The translations under genes and the position numbers were made by a program. The notes beneath the pieces were generated by a model. It worked only from the letters and a program-made list of their open reading frames with translations. It searched no databases and was not told the DNA's origin. Below, in pieces: positions 24,601-36,902 of a stretch of 64,000 bases of DNA. The DNA is from Diadema setosum. Its lineage: Eukaryota > Echinodermata > Echinoidea > Diadematoida > Diadematidae. The stretch covers positions 19,170,844-19,234,843 of the forward strand of contig CM067075.1 in the NCBI GenBank assembly GCA_033980235.1. Direction: 5' to 3'. Position 1 is the stretch's first letter; each line of letters begins with the position of its first letter.

Positions 24601-27600
24601 TAACATCCCATGGCATATGAGGTGGTCATGATTCACTTATAATACAAGTAGCTGAAGAAACAACATAATCATAGTATAGAGGTCAGTATAAGATCAGGTT
24701 ATATGTACTGCTCAATGCAGAGCATAAAAAAAGCCTCATTCTCCCAATGAAAGAAGCATTTTGTCGTTACATTGATCTTACTTACCCTTTTCTGTGCTTC
24801 ATCGAAGACTGTCTCTAAAGAGTCGTCAGTCTTGATTTTTTGACTCGTTCTCTTGACAATTTGACTGTCAACCTTGACTCTGTTGGTCGCCTGCAACAAC
24901 AAAAACAACAACACACATTTTTAATGCAACACACATTGGTACCTGATATTTTATCACTATTAACACCTTTCTTGAGGAAGTAAAGAGGGTAGAATTATTC
25001 TTCCCCCTGCACTCAGAATTACAAATAGCATATAAAAGTAAGAGGTACATTGGCATTGGCATATTGACATAAATTAACATAACTACCTGTGTGTGCTATG
25101 AGGGATTGAGGTACACGGAAATACACAGGTACCAACTTGGGAAATATATGAGGCAATTCAGGGTTGCAATTAATGTTCATACCTCCGGTGGGATGCTTGG
25201 TTAGAGATGGATTATTGACTGTTTTTCAGGAAATAACCACACCAAAGCTCAACATCTGTACCTCTCTTACTTGTAATTCAAAAGTATATGGGACATCTCC
25301 CTAGCCTTAAAGTCATACAACTGGAACAATGTTCATTATTCTTTCTCATGTGCATAACTACAACACACACCTTCAAATGTAGGTCTGATTACCTGCAATC
25401 TGACTTTTGCAAACATATACTGTATCCCAAGCAAAAAAATCCTTCACATCTGTTTAGATCTATTATTGACGTCAGAGTACAATGAAAATACAATTGTGAA
25501 AATTTAACACTCACATCTTCGGCCAAATATTCTGTGAAGATATTGAGGGCTGCTGATCTGAGCATCTCTATGGCGGCTGCCTCTTTCTGTGGAGCGCCCT
25601 CGTTAGGCTGAACCTTGGCCAGGTGAATAGCCGACAGCTGCTGCTCTGCCATAGCTCGATAACCCTCCACAGTGTGCCAGAAGAACACGTAAGACTGACA
25701 ATCCTGCTTACGCATGAAGTCTGCATAAACCAACAGTCATGTAAGACTTACATTAAGAGATGAGGACGTATGCACTTATCAATGAATGAATACCGACTTG
25801 AAAACAAAGGATATCTACAGAAATTGAAACCATTTATTTGCCATTCTTATTACTTGCACTGACCAAATTTCACACTTAGTAAGCCAGATCAGCAACTACT
25901 GAATATGTAGCAAATTTCTTTCCATTTACAAAGAAATATTGTGATCCTGTAATTTCTCACACAGAAATACTAAGTATCTATAAATATCAACACTTGAAAG
26001 GTTAATTCACAATGGCACAGGATTAATGTCTAACAAGAGAAATACATTATAGATTATGATATCAATTTTCATTAAAAGACAATCAAAGAAGAAAAAAAAC
26101 CTACACAGAAATTCATGCATTTGTTTCTTTGTTGCAGTGAAATTTGAAAGCACTACTGGCCCTTTCTGTCATCTATACCATAAATTGTACACACATAATG
26201 AGAGGAACTGGGAAAGGGAGCAGTTATTTTTTCACACCTGAAATGAAATGCATTCTTGCCTTTTGGGCAGAAGGGTGGAAAATGTCTTTGGAGTACTGAA
26301 TATTTGAACTCACCAATGAAGTAGGATAGGGCAATGCTGTTGACTAGGACAATATTCAGTGGCAGTGAGTAGAGAGTCTTAGGATCCAAGCACTGGGTCT
26401 CTCCTTCCTACACAGAGACAGACAGACAGACAGACAGACGCACAGATGGACAGGAGGACAGACATAGAGAAAGAGAGAGAACAGGTGGCAGGGACCGTGA
26501 AGGGTGGCTTTAATAAGAGCATGATGTTACCTGATGCGTGAACTTACTTCAAACTGGATGAGGTTTAATAGTCTACTTCTCAGATCTTTCATACAAACAC
26601 AAGTAAGTTGACCACAGGCCAGGATTGAAGAGAATGTGGATGATCTTATTACGCAACTACAAATTGCTTTCTTTACACAATCTGGCAATATCTTCAGGGA
26701 GCTTTGAATCACAGGTGTCCATTGTTCAGCAGTTCTCAAAAATATAAACACAGAATTCTTCCAGTCACATGGTTCTAATGCTACTCTGCAAGGGAAATGA
26801 AATAAGAGGGTGTCATATGAATTGGTGTTGACTCTCAACAACATATGGCACTCAATTTGTGTCCTATAATAAGAAGCGCTGACTGCTTTGTCTCTCTATA
26901 GAAGGGATGCCATGACATCATAATATGATGGTTTCAGCTGGTCTCCACAGGGCTTGAACCACAAACCTCTTATGTTAAAGCCAATGTGTTAGCATTCTGC
27001 CCATAGCAGTTCATAATAGATCTGAATAAAACTTTGGCTGAGCCTTTACAATGCATAGAATGATGGTACGGAAACTAGTCTACGAGGAAGTGGTTATTGT
27101 GCCATGAATGCCACACCAAATTTCAATGCGTGAATAATTGTTAGTTATCCCTTGATAAGATCTAGGATAGCATCTCTTATGATAGATGTGATCAAGGAAG
27201 CAATGAATATACAGATGTACATGTACATTGTATGCTGCTGTTTGCCAGCTGTGTTAGTGGATAGTCTTTAAAGAGAGTATACTAGACATCGATTCTAACA
27301 CAATACCTAGTACCTAGTACAGAATCATAGCATAGATAATTCATCTGACATATCAAATGGCTATCAGCACTAAGCATAACTTGAGAATGATACAATGCCG
27401 GAGACAGGAACCAAACACAGTACAGCGAAAACAGATCAAGTAACATTTTGGCTTACAAATACCACAATACCACATGTTTTACACTCTCTTTGTCTCTATT
27501 CCACGTAAAGCATGTATCCGTTCTTCTATTATCTGAATATCTTTTAATTTTGACTTCCATTTTCTTTTTATTTCTCATGATGAGAACTAAAGTTATTACT

Positions 27601-30600
27601 GTAATGATGAACACATGTACATATATTCTGGCATAGCACCATAAAACCAGATTTAGTGTTGAACACCATGTCATCCCCATTAAAAAGTTAAAAACAAAAA
27701 GTGCAAAAAAAGTAGCAAGTAAAAGTATGCATATTTTCTGATTTTTGTTGTTGTTGATAGATATGCATTCAATGTGGCATGACAGAATTTTGCAAAAGTT
27801 TGAAAATTGGAGATAAAAGAGAAAACAAAATATGCACTTAAGATATGATATCTGTAATATGTATACAAAAGATACAAAAGGGATCTGAGTATCATCAACA
27901 TTTGGCATCAAATGGGGAAAAATTCTCTACCAGTGGTTTCTGTTCTCATAAGGAAACTTCAAGAGAAATTTTTACACTATGTAAATTATTCTCAAGAAAA
28001 CAGTGACATCAAAGCGTACTATGCACAAATTATGACAAGTGATGCAACTGGGCTTCTACAGAGAGCTAAAAATAATTTCTTGTTTTTCGTTCTTTTTTTG
28101 TGTGCAAATAAAATGGATTTGATCATGATACAATGTGACTTGAGACTGCACTTCTACTGCGATTCTCTCAGTCTGTTGCGCTCATTTCTCTTACTGCTCT
28201 GTTTAACAATTATCAAGTGGCATCCCCAAAGTTGCACACAGGTCTAGTCACGGAGGCCAAAGTGTGGTAGGTGTATAGTAAACATACAGAGTCATAAAAA
28301 TTGAACAATACGTGGGAATTATGACTATATGTTGTAGCATTCCAAAGTTCAGATTTACACTGAGACTACAATGGAGCTCATTAATTAGCTCACACAGGGA
28401 TCACCTCGAATGCTTTCTATCATCCACCACAATTAAGATATCTTATAATTTGCCTTAGCACTGACCAATATGGCTAGCCCTCTAATAACTCACCCCAACA
28501 ATGCCATGTCCTGCTTTTTAATACTTGTAAGGATCAGTGACAGTTTTGTATTAAATAAAATTTATTGGACCGGCTTCCATAAAGTATGGGTTATAAACAC
28601 CTGGGGCCTTTTTCATAAAACTTGTCATCAGTGACAAGTTTTTATAGATGTGACAAGCTACTGAAATCCTTGCATCTGATTGGCTGAGAGCAAATTTGTA
28701 ATAAAAATGTGGCAGTAGTCACTGATGACCAGTTTTATGAAACAGGCCCCTGGTGTGGGAGACTAGCTCCCAGCTGTAACTTACCACCTCCTCAGCAGCA
28801 TCCAAGTCCTCTCCAGAGAGAATCCTGTTGATAGTGTCAGAACACAGCTGTCTCAAGTATTGCAGACTCTTCAGCTGGGTCTTAGCATCTACTCCTTCTG
28901 TATCACAGCAAAAGGATAAGACAGAAATCTTTACTTCTATTCATTTAAAAATATATATATTTTTGCTGCATTTGGTATTCACAATGGGAATGTATGTAAA
29001 ATGTAAATATTTGACAGAGACATTCTCAAGAAACGTACACAGACAGGACAGAAAAGCTGGCTTTTCCTTTTCTTGTGGCTACATTTGCTAAGTCTGAGGA
29101 AATGTATGATGAATGGGACATGGTATTTAACGTGTAATAGCAACATATGACAAAGTCAAAAGTTTGGCTTTTTTTTCTTTTGGTGAGGCCAATATATGTT
29201 GATGAGATTTAGCATACACTCTGTCCTGAATACAAACAAGACACAATATATATGGCTTTAAGACCTAAAATTGACAAGAATAGAGTTAATTTGTTTTGCG
29301 ATAAAACTCTTCAATTGTAGAATTCTGTTCTCCCTTTTTGAACAGGCTTTGAACCCCAGATAGTAGACCCTCATTTCCTCACCTCACTCATGAAATTTCC
29401 TTGTCACTGCCAAGCTGTGGTAGCAGATGCCAGCCAAGTTCCCTCCCCCTTTTATTCTTACAGATTTAGACAAACCCATTGTGGTGAACCAATAAGCCAG
29501 TTCGGGGTTAGCTCATGGGCACATGGGTACAAATGACCTTTCTTCTTTCTCAGTTGATTAGGCACTCCACTAGTTTCAAGCGACAGAAGGCATGAGCTTG
29601 CCCAACGTAACAATTTATGGAATTCATCAGTCAAGTTCAAATAAAGGATGAACTTGCATAGACCAGATGACCAGAATGATCCTTCCATTGGCATTTTGGA
29701 AAGCATCCATTTCATTATTTTGCATTGAATGTATTAACAATCTCTTTCTATTGATATTGTCAGACACCGCTTTTGCTGTCAGGTGGATGTGCTGGCAAGC
29801 ACCACTTATAGGGATCACTTGAATAATCATTACATTACAGATGCTTATCTCAGTGAATTTAAAAACCACCATGCTCTGCTGGTACAGATGACCTTTTTCT
29901 GCTCATGCTCAAAGTGGAACCCCGAACTGGCTTATTGAACACACCCATCAAAAGGTCTTAATAGTACGGTCTGCTATGTCGAAATATTGGATCCCGTGAG
30001 ATTTTCGTGCCAAAATTGATTTTTTTAGCTAACTTGGTCAATTTGGGGGTGCTGAATCCAAAAAACTTTGGTTCCATTTTTTTCGACCACGTCTTCAGCC
30101 GCCATTTTGAATGTCAAAATGGCCGCCATAGCAAACTGTATTTTGACCCAGATCTCATAATGTGCGCATCATGGAAGGTTCAAATTTGATGCAAAAAGCA
30201 TGTTTATAATGTCAGACATTGTGATACACCATTTCCTGATATTGTAGATTGTTTTGATACAATTTGAGGGCTGCCATCTTGAAATTCAATATGGCCGCCA
30301 TAGCTAAATGCACTTTTACCTGTATCTCAGTTTGTAAGCATTATGGAAAGTATAAATTTGGGCCAAAAAGCATGCTTATGATGTCAGATATGCAAATATA
30401 TACATATTTGTTTTAAATGATGGATAATTTTGGTTGGCGGCCATCTTGAAATTCAAAATGGCCACCATAGCAAATGTAATTGGGCCTATATCTCATATTG
30501 TATGCATTCTGTAAGGTTCTAACTTTGGCAAAGAGCATGCATTTGCTATCATACTTTCTGAAACATCTTTATCTGAAATGATGGTCCATTTTGATATCAT

Positions 30601-33600
30601 AGGTGGCCATCTTGAAATTCAAAATGGCCGCCATACCAGAATGTATATTTCGACCCGTATTTCATGCTGTAAACAATACAGAAAGTTCACATTTCGGACA
30701 TAAACCGGGCTCATGATGTTGAACATTCAGATGTACTTTGATCCCCTCCCTAAAATTGCAGATCATTTTTGAGGCTGCCATTTTATCATTCAAAATGGCT
30801 GCTTTTCAGCTAATATCTGTGGTCGACAAGCAACTTTTAGGCATATCAATGTTTATGGTGGTGTACATTCTACATTATTTTACAAACACAGACACACACA
30901 CATAATCATATACATTCTGTAATAATGGATTATTCGCATTGGCTGCCACTCATGAAATTCAAGATGATTTCGACCCATATTTGGTACTGTAAGATCTTTA
31001 CCCTGTAAACTCAAGCATGCTGGAGCACTTTCATGTAGGACCTATGTGTAAGTCAATCACTTCAATAAATAGTATTATCATTGCATAGGAGGGACTGCTT
31101 CCTGTAGGTACACTGCCATGTTGAAATGCAAAATGGCTGCCAAGGGAAACATTCCTTTAAGAGCACTGCATTTGGGTAAAACTTGTGAATGGGAAATCAT
31201 GTGATTCTGGTGTCAAAGCAAATGACTTTCAAAAGTGCCTCAATAACTGTGTCTGGGTGACTAAATGCCCCCATTTAGACGATTTGGTTGTAGAACTTAA
31301 ATAAACAATATTAGCCGTGTACTAGAAAATTTATTGGAAATTTACTTTAGTTAATGTCTTCTAGGCTCATTCCCTGCATGTGTTCCTAAAGTCACAGCAC
31401 TTGTATATAGGGCTGTACACAGGGGAAAATTGGTTCTAAATTCTTCCAGAAACAATGACTTTTGCATTTCTTGTCATTACTATGAACATGATAATGAATT
31501 ATGTGGCTACCGTTGGTATAGCAAGCTCAAAGCATTTAATTGCACAGTTTATGTATATCCGCTGGAAATAACTACAATGTACCATATTAAATTCCCCTGT
31601 ATAGTAGAGGCACAATTTAGGTTTTGAAGGTTTACAAGGTTTGTTCTCTGGATGTGTTGTATCAAGACTCTACGAAAGCAAAGCGGGAGATTGTCCAGGT
31701 TGAAGTCATCCACGCCCAACTTCTGGAAGGCATGGACTGTGTCATTGGATATTCTGCATGATTCAAGGCTTAGAGAATTCATGATCCATCTGCTCTATGA
31801 GACATCCTCAAATTTTCAACTTCATCCTGTGCCATGAAAGGCATGACCAAGCAGACCTTTGTTTTTTGCAACTTGCAGAACATAATCTCTCAACATTGTC
31901 AATTGTCAATTGTATCATCTCCCCTTTTCCAGTGATGGAGCAGACAACATGCGATGCAGTATTAAAAGTAAAGCAAAGATCCATTAGGAGAATGAAAATG
32001 TCAGTGTCTATACGTAATAATCATCAATATCTCTGAAATTCCCTGTTGCTCTTGAAGTAGCATTTAATACATGCAACGGAATGAGGATATCTGCTTCCTC
32101 ATTGTGACAGGTGACAGCTCCCATGGCATCTTTGATGAACCTTTTGTTTCTTTTTTCCCCCGTTCTGTGTCAGATGGAATTGACCGATCAGTATTTCAAC
32201 TTTCAGGCTGATTATTTGGCTCAGTTTTGTGGGTTTCTAAGGCATGGGTATGAAAAATGAACCTTTGTTAGTCAGAATGAGGAGAAGGCCATAAATTGTG
32301 AGATGAAGAGTGATTGTGGAATTACTTGATAGAACAGTAGAACTTATAACTTATGATAATTGTATCCTCCAGTAATGACTGGATAATGACAGGTCTATCA
32401 GACTGTTGTACCGGTAGAAGTGTTATAAGAAGGTAGTGGTCTTCTTAAGCGTCATAGTGACTTTTGATCCAATCTTACATCGTGTATTTCAACTGCAAGA
32501 GCTGAATGACTGGCCTTTCTCATATTATCCCAGACAGATTTTTTTTTGAATTCCTTTCAGATACAAATTCTTAGTAAAGAACATGAAAACATCCATTTTC
32601 ATCTCTTTCTAGAATATCCTCCTTGAATGTTTCCGATACCCGATTGCCAAACACCACGTTCATCAGTTTCAATGCAGTGATAATTTTTGAGATTACCCTC
32701 GTGTGATGGAGTTCTAAATTGTTGAGGAATTCTTATGCATCCAAAGTGTCACAGAACTGAGCTATTATTGCTCCTTGGTAGTTTTAGAGTCATTGGCGGT
32801 ACAGCAGTAAGCATCTTGGAAGTCTTGATAATTGAGGATGACCCACACAAGGGCAATCAGGAAAAACCTACTCATTGGCATTCCTTATTCAGTCTGTGTT
32901 ATTCCAGAAATACATCCAGCAATTATGAGCTCCCTGATGAGTTGTTTTATTTTGTGGTCAACAAACAAGCTTGTGAATGGGATGCCTGGTAGGGTGACCA
33001 TGGCATTTCTTGACATTGCGAGACTTTTCCGTGTTTGTCTTCATTCTCTCAAGGCAGCATCAAGTTTTTGAAGATCACCTTTAATTGTATCAATGCTTAC
33101 TTTTGTACAAATATTTAATAACTGGGATTGAATGTAACTATTGACGAGGTTCCAAAAAACCAAATAATGTTTTGCCTGAGAGGCAAAAACAAATCACGTG
33201 TAAGCGAATCACATACCTGCTTGGCGCTATTATGGGACGTGGGATGTAACGCTTACATGCTTGCCCACACTTATGGGAAATGGTATGGGACCCCTCCCCT
33301 CCCCCCCCCCCCCCCCCACACACAGTTTTTGCCCCTCAGGATGGCTTGATGACATCATTAGAACCTCATCCTTACAGTCTGAATTTATGGCGGCCATTTT
33401 GAATTAAGAGATGGCTGTCGTTCTGCGTGACCTGAACGTGAATTCGGTCTAACTAAGACAATTTTGCCAAATTTATCTATAGGGCGCTTACCACAGTATC
33501 ATATGTTTTTCTATGGCCACCAGCTTGAATTTCAAGATGGTGGCCTATCTAATGATCGACAATAGGAAACAGCTGTATTGGAACGTTGGACACCACTAGC

Positions 33601-35003
33601 ATGTCTATTACTGAGCATTTGATGCTCCTACAATAATTGCAACATGAGATATGGGTAAAAACGCTATGGCGGCCATTTTGAATTTCAAGATGGCAGCCCA
33701 GAAATTGTATCAAAACAAGCCACAATAACAGAAAATGATATATCAGAGTGGCTGACATCACAACCATGCATTTTGCACCAAATTTGAAGCTTCTACACAA
33801 TGCTCACTGCATGAGATATGGTTCAAAATACTGTTTGCTATGGCGGCCATTTTGAAATTCAAGATGGCAGCCTACAAATTGTATAAAAACAATCCACAAT
33901 ATCAGAAAAAGATATACCAGTGTGTCTGACATCACAACCATGCACTTTGCACCAAATTTGAAGCTTCTATAATACTCACTTAATGAGATATGGATAAAAT
34001 TACAGTTTACTATGGCGGCCATTTTGAAATTCAAAATGGCGGCTGAAGACGTGGTCAGAAAAAATGGAACCAAACTTTTTTGGATTCAGCACCCCCAAAT
34101 TGACAAAGTTAGCCAAAAAAATCAATTTTGGCACAAAAATCTCACGGGATTACATAGTAGCCTCTACTATAATGTGAGTCCCAAGGGCGACTAGAGGATT
34201 AGGTTACCTAATCCCAATTCATTGAGAGCTTGAATAGACCTGAGACACCTGTGCTGATCAGCTATTGAAGCATAGAAAAGGTTTACAATGTGTAATCTCA
34301 CCATCTTTGATCACTTTGTTGGTGTCCCTTGACCTCTGTTTGTACATCTCATGTTCAACAATGTCAATCATGGCTTCCAGCTCATCAATGTTGGTTGCAG
34401 TTTTGATGGTCAAGAGAAAGGCTTCAGTCGTGAAAGTACTGTCCTTGCACTGTATGGACCAAACATACATGATTGTATAGTGTCAATTGCATTCATTGAA
34501 ATACTTTGCACTTGAAACAAAAGTGAAACTTGTAACAATCACAAGTCTTTTCATGCAATCTATCTATTATTCATTTCTATCCTTCTAATTACATGACACA
34601 ACCACCTTAGGTACTTAACGTTCATAGTTAATGGTACATACGTATTGCACAAAAATGACTTTTTAAATGTAGTGACCTTAGAGAGTGACCTTTGATAATA
34701 ACTTACATCAGCCCATGTCATTCATAGCTAAAGTTATGGTTGGTAATAACATTGTTTTATCTTTTCCAAACAGTACTGTGACCTTTGACATTGACCTTTC
34801 ACCACTGTCATTTCATATGAAACACTAGCTACTTTTTTTTCCTACTATTCTTACCAAGCTATTTCATTTCTTGACATTCATATATGAAGCTACAGCTGGA
34901 ATGTCATAAAAATCTGATTACTGAACTCTGACCTTTGAACTTTGGGATTCTGCCCTAAATCTACATAGGACACTAACACCTCATGTAGCATACCTTTGCC
35001 ATG

Positions 35004-35060
<57 letters not shown>

Positions 35061-36827
35061 CCTAAACATGTACAAACCAAACCATGAAACATATTTGCCA
35101 CAACAATCTGAGATGCGAAACATCAAAAGTATAATGCTTCGGGCACCCTTCAGGGAAGTGGCATAAAATTGTTTTATGCACCTAGTGAGCAGACTTTGGC
35201 CCTCAAATGTAGGTCTCTTTTATTTGTGCTTCAACAAGATTAACTTTCATTTTTGCCAGGAAGTTAAAACAAGTCTTTGAAAGTCTTCCTGTGATGTTTT
35301 ATATAAGCATACAATACATTCCTCACTTGATATAGTGCAGTCCCACTATTTCATCACAAAGTCCTTGGGACTGGCGGTTTTCTTTGGTCATATCAAAATT
35401 TCACCATAGCAAAACAATTAAGTATATAAAGAAATATGGATGATAATTTTGGGACCTGAATGTCTACTTTGCTGTAATGAGAATTGGGTTATAACTTTGT
35501 TTGTTATAATGGGGGTGCACTGTATCAGATGACTGTATACACATAATAGTGGGTCTAATTTTTTTTTGCGAATCAGGACTTCCTGACAATTAGCTAGTGG
35601 TTAAATTTGAGATCAAGGAGTACAGTAATGAAAGCAGAAATGCATCCGTGCATGTTGCATTCACGTTTACATCAGAGTTAATATTTTCGCATGTTTTTTT
35701 GAATTAGCAAAAAGCACCCGATTTGCAAAACGTGAAAATAAAAAGCTTGTGAAATATATGGTGTATACAGTATACACCTCAGTCGATTAAAGTTTGTCCA
35801 ACTTACAAGCCATATAATGGTTTGATTGACGTAGTCTGGGTCTGTCACATGTTCTATCATCGTCTTGATCACATCGTTAGCCACGGCTTCCCGCAGCACG
35901 AAGGAGAGTGGTTTGCTCTGGAACTCATCCTCAGGAATCAGCAAGAAGAGCAAGATCTCTGAAATGGCTTGAAGGTATTCTTGAAGACAACAACAAATGC
36001 ACAACAAACTTTAGCTGTCATTTACCTATCTATTTATTTTTGGATACAAACTTTCATGAAGACAAACACATAAGTGTGTGTGTTCTACAAAACTCACCAA
36101 AATATGGCATACACTTGTAATAACTTTGGATATACATTGTACTCTTGCTTGTAATCATTCATAATTAATCATAAGACTCAGGAATATTTCTAGCTTGTAT
36201 CATACTTCCATCTTAATCTTGGTTGTGGTATTAACTAGTGGCACATACAGCCTCCTACATTACTGTAAGACTGTAACGTATGAGCAATTTTAGAAAACAG
36301 TCTGTTTTCAAAACCATGTAAATCTTTCACGAAAACGTTAATATGCTAGACATGCAATGAGCAAAGTTGTAGAGAAAATTCCAAGCTTTACTGTGAGTTA
36401 AATTTTATAACAAAGCTAAGTTTATTTTTCCTGCACATGGCCTATAGTTATGCAAATATTGAAAAAGGTTAAGAGGCATGCATTTTGCAGACACAATGAC
36501 AACCACTACAGAAAATTAAAACCCCATAGGGTACACTCCTGTTCAACACAACACAACGCAAGCTAGCTGTGCGAGGAATGGACTCGCAAGTGAAGCTTTC
36601 ATTGTATGGTGGCATTTGGTGATTTACAGTGTATTCATCAGTTTGGGCAGGGTTGTGCGTTAGAGGAAAATATGCGAACTTGGCAAGCCGCCGACTGAGT
36701 CGGGTGTGCAAACGTGGTGCATAAAGAGTTAATGAAGATACACTATTCGAAAATAATAGTTTCCTTGTGCTTGATCTGCAAATCTCTCTGAAGGAACCAC
36801 CACAACATTTGTAGGGTACAAATACAT

Positions 36828-36902
<75 letters not shown>

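Larger units (their letters stand above)
29961..34171. mobile_element. 4.2-kb DNA transposon remnant with tandem subterminal repeats
   Basis: The two ends are inverted copies over about 180 bp: CCCGTGAGATTTT, CCAAAATTGATTTTTTTAGC, GGGGGTGCTGAATCCAAAAA, GACCACGTCTTCAGCCGCCA, mirrored at 34,000-34,160. Inside each end are about five units of roughly 170 bp, each with a GGCGGCCATTTTGAAATTCA palindrome. The core 31.3-33.1 kb is not repetitive and holds short broken open frames (for example minus 31549-31782, NSLSLESCRISNDTVHAF) that may be a decayed transposase. I cannot name the superfamily. Confidence 0.85.

Noticed and set aside
27453..27911. 152-codon minus-strand frame, hydrophobic
   Set aside because: AT-rich intronic DNA gives F/L/I/Y-rich frames by chance; no domain, no splice continuity, and it lies between SNX13 exons 9 and 10 that join in phase without it.
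29961..34171. Endogenous retrovirus or LTR retrotransposon
   Set aside because: The ends are inverted, not direct, and no gag, protease or reverse-transcriptase similarity is visible.
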